Origin: Variovorax guangxiensis
GTDB taxonomy: Bacteria > Pseudomonadota > Gammaproteobacteria > Burkholderiales > Burkholderiaceae_C
Length of the DNA stretch: 64,000 bases
NCBI RefSeq assembly: GCF_003952165.1
Contig: NZ_RXFT01000019.1
Coordinates: 62,001 to 126,000, forward strand
Direction of reading: 5' to 3'
Under the pieces are notes generated by a model. It saw only the letters and a list, made by a program, of their open reading frames with translations, was not told where the DNA came from and made no database searches. This document shows, one piece after another, positions 40,737-49,654 of the stretch. Both the position numbers and the translations under genes were made by a program. Each line of letters begins with the position of its first letter. The stretch's first letter is position 1.

Positions 40737-40788
40737 CAGCGCCGGGCCAGGCGCGCCGTGACACGAAGACAGGGCAAGATCGCGGCGC

Positions 40789-42261
40789 ATGAAATCCCTG
40801 CGTGGTCAACTGATCTTTTTCTGGATGCTGCTGTTCGCCATGTGCGCCGCGCTGGCGGTGGTGATGCTCACGCTCTACCGCAGCAGCGCGGGCGTGCAGG
40901 TGTCGGCGGCGCGCGCCGCCACCGAGCAGTCCTGCCGGGCGATCGCGGCGCGCTATACCAAGTCGGCCACGCCGTCGTCGTCCTCGCTTGCCCCTGCCCG
41001 GCCGCAGGTCGACCTGCTGCAGGTGCTGCTGCAGCTGGTGCTGATCGAGGCGCCGCATGTCGAGGGCGGCGTGTGGCAGGCCGGCGGCGGCCACCTGGCT
41101 TATGCCTACCCCACCTATGAAGGCGGCGGCGTCAAGCGCGACGTGCCCGCGGCCGAGCAGCCGCTGATCGCCGAGGTGGCGCAGCTGGCCGCCCGCACGC
41201 AGCAACTGCAGACCGACGTGGTGCGCGGCAGCCGCGAGGCGCTGATCGTCGCGGCCTGCCCGCTGGCGGCGCCGGGCAACGACCTCGCAGCCTGGACCAT
41301 GACCCGCACCACCGGCGGCGCGCTGGCCGCGCAGGACAGCCTGCGCACCGGCCTTGGTGTGCTGCTGTTGCTGGTGCTGGCTTCGGGCCTGTGGCTGGGC
41401 TTCATCCTGCTGCGCGGGTTGCGCCACGTGCAGCGCCTGGAAGACCGGCTGGCCCGCAGCGATGCCGACGGCGGCGCCATGCCCGAGCTGCCCCGCACCG
41501 GCGTGCGCGAGCTCGACCGCATCGTCGACGGCTTCAATCACTACCGTGTGCGTTTCGAGGAAGCACGCGCGCGCCTTCGCGAAGCCGCCCAGCAGCGCAG
41601 CCGCGACCAGCGCCTGGCCGCGCTGGGCCGCATGACCGGGGGCATCGCGCATGAGATCCGCAACCCCATCGCCACCATGCGGCTGAAGGCCGAGAACGCG
41701 CTGGCCGCCGCGCCCGGGAAGCAGGGCGACGCGCTGCGCGTGATCGTCGGGCAGATCGACCGGCTCGACGGCCTGGTGCAGAGCCTGCTGGCGCTGGTGC
41801 AGCCGGTGACGCTCGCGCCGGTGCAGGTCGACCTGCATCACTGGCTCGAGGAGCGCATCGTGGCCGTGAGCGGCAGGGCCGGCGCGGCGGACGTACGCCT
41901 GGTGCTGCAGCACGACGAGCCGCCGCAGGCCGTGTTCGACCCCGTGCATCTGGCGCGCGCTGTCGACAACCTGCTCGACAACGCGGTGCGCCATGCGCCG
42001 CGCGGCGGGCAGGTCACGCTCTCGGCCTCGGCGAACGAGGCGCGCGCGCTCTTCATCCGGGTGGACGACGACGGCGGCGGCGTGCCCGAAGCCTTGCAGG
42101 CCAGCCTCTTCGAGCCCTTCGCCACGGGCCGCGCCGACGGTACCGGCCTGGGCCTGGCCCTGGCGCGCGAAGTGGCGCTGGCACACGGCGGCGACCTGCG
42201 CCATGCGGCGCTCGAACCCGGCACGCGATTCGAACTGGAGCTTCCATGGCGCGCCTCCTGA
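40789..42261 (+). CDS. Sensor histidine kinase (partner of sigma-54 response regulator)
   Basis: 490 residues. TM1 ~8-28, a periplasmic part of ~150 residues without recognised fold, TM2 ~185-205 (GVLLLLVLASGLWLGFILL), HAMP-like linker, HisKA with AALGRMTGGIAHEIRNPIAT, and HATPase_c (LARAVDNLLDNAVRHAPRGG; GTGLGLALAREVALAHGGDL). It overlaps the next gene by 16 bases. Kinases coupled to NtrC-type activators often govern uptake or metabolism of organic acids; the stimulus cannot be read. Confidence 0.9.
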   Translation: MKSLRGQLIFFWMLLFAMCAALAVVMLTLYRSSAGVQVSAARAATEQSCRAIAARYTKSATPSSSSLAPARPQVDLLQVLLQLVLIEAPHVEGGVWQAGGGHLAYAYPTYEGGGVKRDVPAAEQPLIAEVAQLAARTQQLQTDVVRGSREALIVAACPLAAPGNDLAAWTMTRTTGGALAAQDSLRTGLGVLLLLVLASGLWLGFILLRGLRHVQRLEDRLARSDADGGAMPELPRTGVRELDRIVDGFNHYRVRFEEARARLREAAQQRSRDQRLAALGRMTGGIAHEIRNPIATMRLKAENALAAAPGKQGDALRVIVGQIDRLDGLVQSLLALVQPVTLAPVQVDLHHWLEERIVAVSGRAGAADVRLVLQHDEPPQAVFDPVHLARAVDNLLDNAVRHAPRGGQVTLSASANEARALFIRVDDDGGGVPEALQASLFEPFATGRADGTGLGLALAREVALAHGGDLRHAALEPGTRFELELPWRAS

Positions 42262-43613
42262 TCGTCGACGACGACGACGCTTTCCGCGACACGCTGGCCG
42301 AGACGCTGCAGGGCCTGGGCCACGAGGCGCAGGACGTCGCGAGCGGCGCCGAGGCGCTCGATGCGATGGCGCGCACGCGCTTCGACGCCGTGTTCCTCGA
42401 CCACCGCATGCCCGACATGGATGGCCTGCAGACGCTGGAGGCGATGCGCGCCCGGCTCGCGCGCGTGCCGCCGGTGATCGTGCTCACCGCCTTCGCGAGC
42501 GCGGGCAACACCATCGAGGCGATGCGGCTCGGCGCCTTCGACCACATCACCAAGCCGATCAGCCGCGAGGCCGTGCGCGAGGTGCTCGGGCGGGTGCTGC
42601 AACAGCAGCAGCAACAAGGCGTGGCGGCGGCGACCGCCGTGGCGGAAGACGACGACGGCGACCTCGTCGGCCTGAGCCAGGCGATGCGCGAGGTGCAGAA
42701 GCGCATCGGCCTCGCATCGGCCAGCCAGGCGCCCGTGCTCGTGCTGGGCGAGACGGGCACCGGCAAGGAAATGGTGGCGCGCGCGCTGCACCGGTATTCG
42801 TCGCGCGCGGACAAGCCCTTCGTGGCGGTCAACTGCGCGGCCATTCCGAAGGAGCTGCTCGAAAGCGAGCTCTTCGGACACGTGCGCGGCGCGTTCACGG
42901 GTGCGACCGGCGAGCGCGCGGGATGCTTTCGCGCGGCCGACGGCGGCGTGCTGCTGCTCGACGAGATCGGCGACATGGCGCTTTCGGTGCAGGCGAAGAT
43001 CCTGCGCGTGCTGCAGGAAGGCGAGGTCACGCCGCTGGGCAGCCACAAGCCGGTGAAGGTCGACGTGCGCATCGTCGCAGCCACCCACCGCGACCTGGCT
43101 GCGGCGGTCGGCGAGGGACGCTTCCGCGAAGACCTGATGTACCGGCTCGACGTGCTGTCGATACGCCTGCCGCCGCTGCGCGAAAGGCTGGCCGACGTGA
43201 TCCCGCTGGCCGAGCACTTCCTGCGGCGCGCGGCATTGCCCGATGCGCCCAAGGCGCTCTCCGCGGAGGCCGCGCAGTTGCTGCTGAGCCGGCCCTGGCC
43301 AGGCAACGTGCGGGAGCTGCGCAACGTGATGGAGCGCTGCCAGGCGCTGGTGCGGCATCGCGTGATCGGCAGCGCCGACCTGGGCCTGGCGATGGGCGAG
43401 GCGCGGCCCGCGCAATCGGCACCGTCCGTCGGGATGCTGCCGGCCGAGTGGCTGGAGGGAGACCTGCCCGGCGCGGTGGAACGGCTCGAACGGCTGCTCA
43501 TCGAGCACGCGCTCGCGCAGGCGCTGGGCAACCGCACCGAGGCCGCGCGGCGGCTGGGCATTCACCGCCAGCTGCTGTACCGGAAGCTGGCGCAGTACGG
43601 CATCGAGCAGTAG
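42246..43613 (+). CDS. Sigma-54-dependent response regulator (NtrC/AtoC family)
   Basis: 455 residues. Receiver with Asp52 (DAVFLDHRMPDMDG) and Lys~103 (DHITKPIS), AAA+ domain with Walker A GETGTGKE, the sigma-54 contact loop GAFTGA, Walker B GGVLLLDEIGDM and the R-finger region YRLDVLSIRLPPLRERL, and a Fis-type HTH at the C-terminus (GNRTEAARRLGIHRQLLYRK). A run of Gln codons (VLQQQQQQ) links receiver and AAA+. Target promoters should be of the -24/-12 type; none was recognised among its neighbours. Confidence 0.94.
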   Translation: MARLLIVDDDDAFRDTLAETLQGLGHEAQDVASGAEALDAMARTRFDAVFLDHRMPDMDGLQTLEAMRARLARVPPVIVLTAFASAGNTIEAMRLGAFDHITKPISREAVREVLGRVLQQQQQQGVAAATAVAEDDDGDLVGLSQAMREVQKRIGLASASQAPVLVLGETGTGKEMVARALHRYSSRADKPFVAVNCAAIPKELLESELFGHVRGAFTGATGERAGCFRAADGGVLLLDEIGDMALSVQAKILRVLQEGEVTPLGSHKPVKVDVRIVAATHRDLAAAVGEGRFREDLMYRLDVLSIRLPPLRERLADVIPLAEHFLRRAALPDAPKALSAEAAQLLLSRPWPGNVRELRNVMERCQALVRHRVIGSADLGLAMGEARPAQSAPSVGMLPAEWLEGDLPGAVERLERLLIEHALAQALGNRTEAARRLGIHRQLLYRKLAQYGIEQ

Positions 43614-43647
43614 ACAAGGCGATGAAGCGATAAGGCGTCCCGGGGGT

Positions 43648-43662
43648 GTCCGCAAAGCGGAC
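43648..43662 (+). terminator. Hairpin after the two-component operon
   Basis: GTCCGC and GCGGAC pair around AAA, nested in longer possible arms GGCGTCC ... GGACGCC (43635-43665). It lies 34 bases past the response-regulator stop; no T-run follows. Confidence 0.4.
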
Positions 43663-43786
43663 GCCTCCTGTCCCCGTACCGGACGACTGCCGCCGTTCGG
43701 CACGCGCAAGTCGTTGATTTCAAAGGAAATGCGGGTTGGCACGTTGTGTGAGATGTCCATGGGGCATTCATCCACAAGGAGTCACC

Positions 43787-44503
43787 ATGACACACCGCAT
43801 CGCGTCCATCGCCACCGCCGTCTGCCTGCTCGCGGGCAGCACCGCTTTCACTCCGGCCTTCGCCCATCTTCCGCCGCCGCCCGTTGCCGTCGCACCGGAG
43901 GCGGACACCGTCGCCTCCGGCCGCGTGCAGCAATGGCTGCTCAACCCGAACGGCGAGGCCGACGGCCTGCTGCTGGCCGACGGGACGCAGGTCGCGTTCC
44001 CGCCGCACCTTTCGGCCGCGGTGATGCAGGCGCTCAGGCCCGGCGACACCGTGCAGGTCCGTGGCTGGCGCGCGCCGCAGGTGCCGGTGGTGCGCATGCA
44101 GTCGCTCAGCGCCAACGGCCGCAGCGTGATCGACGAGCCGCCTGTTCCCGGCATGTTCCCGCCGCGGCGCGCCCACGATCCGGCCGCGCTGAGCGCCATG
44201 ACGGCGGACGGGCGCATCGAGCGCCTTCTGTACAACGACCTCGGCGACGTGCACGGCGCGCTGCTGGCGGACAGGACCATCGTGCGCTTCCCGCCGCACA
44301 TCGGCGCCATGTACGGCGCGCAGTTGCAGCCCGGCGCGCAGCTTTACGCGCGCGGCTGGGGCACGCGCGGTGCGCAGGGCACGGCGCTGGAGGCCACGAG
44401 CATGGGCCCGACCGCGTCCACGGCGCGCGAAGTGTTCGAGGGCCCGCATCGGGGGCCCGGACGTGGCCCGGTGGCGCCGCGTCCGCCGGTGCCGGCGTTC
44501 TGA
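43787..44503 (+). CDS. Secreted protein with two OB-fold-like repeats
   Basis: 238 residues. Signal peptide with LAGSTAFTPAFA|H. Two ~60-residue repeats follow: GRVQQWLLNPNGEADGLLLA then DGTQVAFPPHLSAAV ... GDTVQVRGW, and GRIERLLYNDLGDVHGALLA then DRTIVRFPPHIGAMY ... GAQLYARGWG. The spacing of strands suggests small beta-barrels of the OB type. The C-terminus is Pro/Gly/Arg-rich. The cytosolic-looking protein at 46964 carries the same type of repeat, so the two may be related. Function unknown. It has AAGGAG before the ATG and precedes the MFS gene by 16 bases. Confidence 0.65.
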   Translation: MTHRIASIATAVCLLAGSTAFTPAFAHLPPPPVAVAPEADTVASGRVQQWLLNPNGEADGLLLADGTQVAFPPHLSAAVMQALRPGDTVQVRGWRAPQVPVVRMQSLSANGRSVIDEPPVPGMFPPRRAHDPAALSAMTADGRIERLLYNDLGDVHGALLADRTIVRFPPHIGAMYGAQLQPGAQLYARGWGTRGAQGTALEATSMGPTASTAREVFEGPHRGPGRGPVAPRPPVPAF

Positions 44504-44519
44504 TCGGCGAGCCCCTGCG

Positions 44520-45779
44520 ATGACCGCCCCGTCCTCAGCTCCCTCCCGCCGCAGCCTGCGCTCGCTGGACGCGCTGGCCTTCCTTGCGCCAGACATCCAG
44601 GGCGGCGTCGGCCCGTTCCTGATCGTCTTCATGGCCGGCACGCTGGCCTGGGACCCGCAGCGCATCGGCACCGTGATGTTCGTCTCGGCGCTGGTGGGGC
44701 TGGCGGTGCAGGCGCCGGCCGGCGCGCTGATCGACAGCGTGCGGCACAAGCCGCGCTGGATCGCGGGGGCCATCGCGCTCATCGCGGTGTGCCTCGTGGT
44801 CATGGCGAACTGGCCGGGCTACGGTGTGATCCTGGCGGGCCAGTCGCTCATCGGCGCGGCGGGCACGCTGGTGGCGCCCGCCATCGCGGCCATCAGCCTC
44901 GGCATGGTCGGCCGCGCCGGGCTGGATGCCCGCATCGGCCGCAACGCCGCGATCACCGCGGGCGGCACGGTGCTGTGGGCGCTGGGCACGGGCTGGGTGG
45001 GCCACGCGTTCGGCCCGCACGCCATGTTCTTCTACGCGGTGGCGATGGCGCTGCCGACCATGGCGGCGGCCATGCTGATCCGCCAGCGCGACGTCGATCC
45101 GCTCCTGGCGCGCGGCGCCGACACCGGCCACGAGCCCGATGCCGCGCCGTCCGCGCGCTGGCACGACCGCCGCCTGCTTGTGCTGCTGGCCTGCGCCTTC
45201 CTGTTCCACCTGGCCAATGCCGCCATGCTCACGCTCGTGGCGCAGAAGGTCGGCACGCAGGCCGGCACCTCGGCAACGCTGTGGCTGTCGGGCGGCGTGA
45301 TCGTCACGCAGCTGGTCACCGTTCCGATCGCCCTGGCGGTCGGCCGCTGGGCGCCGCGGCTGGCGCGCAAGCCCATCTTCCTGATCGGCTTCGCGGTGCT
45401 GCCGGTGCGAGGGCTGCTCTACCTGCTGGCCGACAGCCCCGCCGCGCTGCTGTCGCTTCAGGTGCTGGACGGCATCGGCGCGGGCATCTTCGGCGTGATG
45501 CTGACCTTGATGATCGGCGACATCACGCGCGGCAGCGGCCATTTCAACTTCGCACTGGGCATCGGCGCGGCCTGCGTGGGGCTGGGTGCGGCGCTGAGCA
45601 ATCTGGCAGCCGGTGCGGTCGCGCACCTGGCCGGCTACGACGCGGCCTTCGTGATGCTGGCGGCCGTCGCGCTGGCCGGGCTCGCTCTCTTTGCCTTCGC
45701 GATGCCCGAAACCCGCTATCGTCCGCGTTCGATACCGGACGCGCTTGCCGCCCGCGCACCGACCACTTCCGCTCCATGA
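44520..45779 (+). CDS. Major facilitator superfamily transporter
   Basis: 419 residues, 12 predicted membrane segments with a central charged loop (QRDVDPLLARGADTGHEPDA). It begins RSLRSLDALAFLAPDIQGGV. A-motif-like charges lie after TM2 (AGALIDSVRHKPRWIAG) and TM8 (GRWAPRLARKPIFLIG). The substrate is unknown. Start at 44520, 16 bases after the secreted OB-repeat protein; its stop overlaps the next start as ATGA. Confidence 0.88.
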   Translation: MTAPSSAPSRRSLRSLDALAFLAPDIQGGVGPFLIVFMAGTLAWDPQRIGTVMFVSALVGLAVQAPAGALIDSVRHKPRWIAGAIALIAVCLVVMANWPGYGVILAGQSLIGAAGTLVAPAIAAISLGMVGRAGLDARIGRNAAITAGGTVLWALGTGWVGHAFGPHAMFFYAVAMALPTMAAAMLIRQRDVDPLLARGADTGHEPDAAPSARWHDRRLLVLLACAFLFHLANAAMLTLVAQKVGTQAGTSATLWLSGGVIVTQLVTVPIALAVGRWAPRLARKPIFLIGFAVLPVRGLLYLLADSPAALLSLQVLDGIGAGIFGVMLTLMIGDITRGSGHFNFALGIGAACVGLGAALSNLAAGAVAHLAGYDAAFVMLAAVALAGLALFAFAMPETRYRPRSIPDALAARAPTTSAP

Positions 45780-46927
45780 CCAAAGATTCCGTGTCCGCGC
45801 CTTCTTCCGCGACTTCCGATTCCGACGCTTCCTCGCCGCACGAAGGCGGCGGCAACGGCCTGCTGTGGGTGCTGGTCGCCGTCGCAGTGCTGTTCGCCTT
45901 CCTGCGCCCGCGCGCGCCGATGGACTGGCTGCGGCTGGTCGACTGGCAGACCGTGGGCGCGCTCGCCGGGCTGCTGGCCATCACGCAGGGCGTGGAGCGC
46001 AGCGGCATGCTGCAGGCGGCCGCGCAGCGCCTGCTGGCGCGCACGCACGACCAGCGCAGCCTGGCGATGCTGCTGACGGCCAGCGCGGCCTTTCTCTCGG
46101 CGCTGGTCACCAACGACGTGAGCCTGTTCCTGCTGGTGCCGCTGACGCGCGTGCTCGCCACGCAGGCGCACCTGCCGCTGGCTCGGCTGGTGGTGCTGCA
46201 GGCGCTGGCGGTGAACGCGGGCTCTGCCCTCACGCCGATCGGCAATCCGCAGAACCTTTATCTGTGGCATCGCTCGGGCGAGGGCTTCGTCGCCTTCATG
46301 GGAATGATGGGGCCGACGGTGGCGGTGATGCTGTTCTGGCTCTTCGTCGCGGTGTGGCTGCTGGTGCCGCGCACACCCATCGAGCTCAAGCCCGAGGCCG
46401 AGGCCGCGCCGGTGCAGCCGCGCATGCTGGCGCTGTCGGGGGTGTTGTTCGTCGGCTTCGTGGTCGCGCTGGACCGCCACTGGCTGCTGGCCGGGCTGGG
46501 CGTGGTGTTCGGCGTGTTTCTGGTGGCGTATCCGCGCGTGCTGCGCGGCATCGACTGGGCGCTGCTGGCGATCATCGCGCTGATGTTCGTGGACCTGCGG
46601 CAGCTCGCGGAGCTGCCCGCGGTGGTGGCGCTGCTGGGCCACTGGCCGATCACCGAGGGCTGGCGCGCCTACCTCGCGGCCATCGTGACTTCGCAGTTCA
46701 TCAGCAACGTGCCGGCGGCCATCCTGCTGGATGGCCACGTGCGCGACCTTCCCGCGCTCGCGGCCGGGGTGAGCGTGGGCGGCTTCGGCTGCGTGCTGGG
46801 CTCGCTGGCCAACCTGATCGCGCTGCGGCTGGCGAAGCTGCCGAACGGGCTGCGCGAGTTCCACCGCATCAGCATTCCCTTCCTGCTGGTGTGCGCGGCC
46901 TCGGCGCTGCTGCTGCGGCTCGGCTGA
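45776..46927 (+). CDS. ArsB/SLC13-like ion transporter
   Basis: 383 residues, about 10-11 membrane segments after an acidic N-terminal tail (VSAPSSATSDSDASSPHEGG). Family signs: LVTNDVSLFLLVPLTRVLAT and GSALTPIGNPQNLYLWHRSG in the first half, and the inverted-repeat counterpart SQFISNVPAAILLDGHV with GSLANLIALRLA in the second. The N-D/N-x-P-T/N signatures place it in the ion-transporter superfamily with ArsB, NhaD and CitMHS. The ion (arsenite, Na+, dicarboxylate) is not decidable. Coupled by ATGA to the MFS gene. Confidence 0.85.
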   Translation: MTKDSVSAPSSATSDSDASSPHEGGGNGLLWVLVAVAVLFAFLRPRAPMDWLRLVDWQTVGALAGLLAITQGVERSGMLQAAAQRLLARTHDQRSLAMLLTASAAFLSALVTNDVSLFLLVPLTRVLATQAHLPLARLVVLQALAVNAGSALTPIGNPQNLYLWHRSGEGFVAFMGMMGPTVAVMLFWLFVAVWLLVPRTPIELKPEAEAAPVQPRMLALSGVLFVGFVVALDRHWLLAGLGVVFGVFLVAYPRVLRGIDWALLAIIALMFVDLRQLAELPAVVALLGHWPITEGWRAYLAAIVTSQFISNVPAAILLDGHVRDLPALAAGVSVGGFGCVLGSLANLIALRLAKLPNGLREFHRISIPFLLVCAASALLLRLG

Positions 46928-46963
46928 TCGCCCTTTCAACAACCGATCTCGAAAAGACATTCC

Positions 46964-47524
46964 ATGCCAAGTCATCATGAATCCCACGGCACCCTCGACG
47001 TCTGGTCCGTCGAAGGTCGCTTCCAGCAACTGATCTACAGCCCCAGGGGCAGCATCGAGGGCGTGCTGATCGACACCGACGGCGTGCCCACGCAGTTCGT
47101 GTTCGACCGCCACGACGAAGACGCCGCGCGCGACTTCGAGAGCCTGAAGGTGGGCCAGGCGCTGGTGATCGAGGGCATCGAAGCAGGCCCCTCGCCCAAG
47201 GCGGAGAGCGAACACACGGTTTACCGCTTCGAGCGGCTGGCCTCGGTCGACGGCGAACCGCCCCGGCATGCGCGGGCCGAAGAACGCATCGAAGGCACCG
47301 TGGTGCGCTTCAACTACGCGCGCCACGGAGAGGCCAACGGCGTGGTGCTGGACACCGGCGACTTCATCCACATGAAGCCCGACGGCCATGCGAAGCTGGC
47401 GCTGAAGGTCGGAGACAGGGTGCGGGCCGAGGGCCGCACGCAGCCGCTGGCGACAGGCCAGGGGCGTGTGGTCGAGGCCGTGCGGGTCAACGCTCGGGCG
47501 CTGCGGGACGCCGACGGAAGCTGA
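46964..47524 (+). CDS. Hypothetical protein with OB-like repeats, similar in plan to the 43787 protein
   Basis: 186 residues without signal peptide. Repeat 1: GRFQQLIYSPRGSIEGVLID ... FVFDRHDEDAARDFESLKVG ... ALVIEGI; repeat 2: EGTVVRFNYARHGEANGVVL ... DFIHMKPDGHAKLALKVGDR ... VRAEGR. Both show G-x-(F/V)-x-x-(L/F)-x-Y-x-x-x-G-x-x-x-G-V-(L/V), as in the secreted protein encoded 3 kb upstream. Likely a cytosolic relative; role unknown. It lies 36 bases after the ArsB-like gene. Confidence 0.6.
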   Translation: MPSHHESHGTLDVWSVEGRFQQLIYSPRGSIEGVLIDTDGVPTQFVFDRHDEDAARDFESLKVGQALVIEGIEAGPSPKAESEHTVYRFERLASVDGEPPRHARAEERIEGTVVRFNYARHGEANGVVLDTGDFIHMKPDGHAKLALKVGDRVRAEGRTQPLATGQGRVVEAVRVNARALRDADGS

Positions 47525-47572
47525 TGCCGCTTGTGGCATTGCGGGAGCTGCGCGGACAATCCTCGACTGCCC

Positions 47573-48280
47573 ATGCCTGTTTTCGGTTCATCCCTGCCGC
47601 CTCGCCATGAACTCGCCCTGCGCGACTACGGCCACTCGCACGGCAGCCATGCGCACGACCATTTCCAGGTGCTGATCGGCCTCGACGGCGTGCTCGATAT
47701 CGAGGTGGAAGGCCGGGGCGCCGGCATCGCCGCGGGCGAAGCGCAGGTGGTCGCACCGGGCGACCGGCACGATTTCAGTGCGCGCAGGCATGGCGCGGTG
47801 TGCCTGGTGCTCGACACCACGCAGCCGGCATGGGCCCGCTGCGCCGAACGCGCGCCACCCGATTCGGCGCAACTGCACGCGTTGGCGCGCTACCTGGCGC
47901 AATGCATGAAGCAGCCTCGAGCCTCGGCCCTGGCCTTGCAGCACGGGCCGGCGCTGCTCCTGGAGGCCTGGAGCCCCGCACCGGCATCGTCGTCCGCGTC
48001 GCGCCGCCGCATCGACTGGTCCTTGCTCGCCGACTGGGCCCGTGCCCGCTGGCACGAGCCCTTGAGCGTGGCCGACCTGGCCCAGGTCGCCTGCCTGAGC
48101 CCCAGCCAGTTCGCGCAGCGCTGCCGCGACGAGCAGGGCATGAGCGCGATGCAATGGCTGCGCTCGCTGCGGTTGGCGCATGCGCGCGAGCTGAGGCTGG
48201 GCGGCATGAGCGTGGCGGAGACAGCGCGGCGCACGGGCTACCGCTCGCCTTCCGCCCTTACGGCCGCCTTGCGGCGCTGA
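47573..48280 (+). CDS. AraC-family transcriptional regulator
   Basis: 235 residues. N-terminal cupin-like sensing domain (HSHGSHAHDHFQVLIGLDG; GEAQVVAPGDRHDFS) and two C-terminal HTHs (LSVADLAQVACLSPSQFAQR; SVAETARRTGYRSPSALTAA). The ATG at 47573 is preferred to a TTG at 47531. The EamA transporter gene follows 84 bases downstream on the same strand; AraC regulators of this size often control such a neighbouring exporter. Confidence 0.88.
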   Translation: MPVFGSSLPPRHELALRDYGHSHGSHAHDHFQVLIGLDGVLDIEVEGRGAGIAAGEAQVVAPGDRHDFSARRHGAVCLVLDTTQPAWARCAERAPPDSAQLHALARYLAQCMKQPRASALALQHGPALLLEAWSPAPASSSASRRRIDWSLLADWARARWHEPLSVADLAQVACLSPSQFAQRCRDEQGMSAMQWLRSLRLAHARELRLGGMSVAETARRTGYRSPSALTAALRR

Positions 48281-48364
48281 GTCCCTTTTCCTGATCGAAA
48301 GACCGTCGTTTCTCGACGACGGACCGTCATTGCGCGACGACCGCATCGCGTAGCCTCGCCATCC

Positions 48365-49207
48365 ATGCCATCGACCGCCTACGCACTGATCGCCATCGCC
48401 CTGTGGACCACGCTCGCCTCGCTGGGCACGGCCCTGTCGCACCTGCCGCCTTTTCTGCTCACTGGCCTCGCGCTCATCATCGGCAGCGTGCCGAGCTGGC
48501 CGCTGGTGCTGCGCGACCGCGCCGCCTGGAAAGTGCCGCCACGCACGCTGGCGCTGGGCATCTACGGGCTCTTCGGCTATCACTTCCTGCTGTTCATCGC
48601 GCTGCGCTACGCGCCGCCGGTCGAGGCCAACCTGGTCAATTACCTCTGGCCGCTGCTGATGGTGGTGCTGGCGCCGGTGCTGCTGCCGGGCGTGTCGCTG
48701 CGGCCGCTGCACCTGGTGGCGGGGCTGCTGGGTTTCGGCGGCGCGGCGGCGGCGATCCTGGGCGCGGGCGGGGGCGACGCCGCTTCCGCCGCGGGGTACT
48801 GGGGCTTCGTGCCGGCGCTGGCCTCGGCCTTCGTCTGGGCGAGCTATTCGCTGTGGACGAAACGCGTGCCGGCCTTCCCGACCTCGGCGATCGGCCTCTT
48901 CGGGCTGGTTTCGGGGGCGCTCGCGCTGGCCTGCCATGCGGTGCTGGAGCCCTCGGTGTCGCTGACGGCCCGTGACTGGCTGCTGCTCGCGCTGTGCGGC
49001 CTCGGCCCGCTGGGCGCGGCCTTCTTCGTGTGGGACATGGCGCTCAAGCGCGGCGACGCGCGACAGATCGGCATCCTGAGCTACATCACGCCGCTGGGCT
49101 CGACGGCGCTGCTGCTGCTGGTGACGGGCCGGCCGCTGACCTGGACCATCGCGCTGGCGGCCTGGCTGATCATCTCGGCGGCGATCATGGGCACGCGGGC
49201 ACGCTGA
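48365..49207 (+). CDS. EamA/DMT-superfamily transporter
   Basis: 280 residues, ten membrane segments in two EamA halves (LIAIALWTTLASLGTALSHL; GFVPALASAFVWASYSLWTK). Conserved features include APPVEANLVNYLWPLLMVVL and SYITPLGSTALLLLVTGRPL. Family members export amino acids, aromatic compounds or drugs. Close to YddG-type aromatic amino-acid exporters in motif YLWPLL; this is a guess. Confidence 0.88.
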   Translation: MPSTAYALIAIALWTTLASLGTALSHLPPFLLTGLALIIGSVPSWPLVLRDRAAWKVPPRTLALGIYGLFGYHFLLFIALRYAPPVEANLVNYLWPLLMVVLAPVLLPGVSLRPLHLVAGLLGFGGAAAAILGAGGGDAASAAGYWGFVPALASAFVWASYSLWTKRVPAFPTSAIGLFGLVSGALALACHAVLEPSVSLTARDWLLLALCGLGPLGAAFFVWDMALKRGDARQIGILSYITPLGSTALLLLVTGRPLTWTIALAAWLIISAAIMGTRAR

Positions 49208-49314
49208 TCGCGGTGATCACGGTGATGCCTGCGTGCTGAATCAGGCTGTATCCGACGGCGCGCCTTCATCTTTTCTGGCTAGAGTGGAGGCTCAGGAAAA
49301 AGGAGCCAACCCAC

Positions 49315-49632
49315 ATGGACGACAAGAACAGGGATTTCGAGATCACGCCAAAGCTGGTGTTCGACCTGAACCTGGCGCTGTACCTCGATCTGGTGGCCGC
49401 GCTGGAGGGCGCGGGCGCCGTCACCTACCGCCAGATGGCGGCCCGGGTGCTCAACATCAGCATGGATGCGCGCAGCGACGGCGAAGCCGGCCTGTCGACG
49501 GTGCTCGAGGGCATCGCCCGGGGCTTCGCGGGCCATGGCGACGGCCTGTCGATCGAGTTGCTCAAGGCCGCGCGCGGCCTGCGCGAGGACGACGCGCTGG
49601 GCGACATCCCGATGCGTCCCGACCTGGGCTGA
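49315..49632 (+). CDS. Hypothetical cytosolic protein
   Basis: 105 residues, acidic, without membrane segment or signal. It begins MDDKNRDFEITPKLVFDLNL and contains LDLVAALEGAGAVTYRQMAA then RVLNISMDARSDGEAGLSTV, ending RPDLG. The predicted fold is mostly helical. AAAAAGGAG lies 9 bases before the ATG. No family recognised. It converges on the reductase gene at 49655. Confidence 0.65.
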   Translation: MDDKNRDFEITPKLVFDLNLALYLDLVAALEGAGAVTYRQMAARVLNISMDARSDGEAGLSTVLEGIARGFAGHGDGLSIELLKAARGLREDDALGDIPMRPDLG

Positions 49633-49654
49633 GCCGCGGCGGCCCGCCCCGCGC

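Noticed and set aside
41838..43775. 645-codon minus-strand frame opposite the kinase/sigma-54 regulator genes
   Set aside because: Antisense shadow of two well-supported genes; no domain can be recognised.
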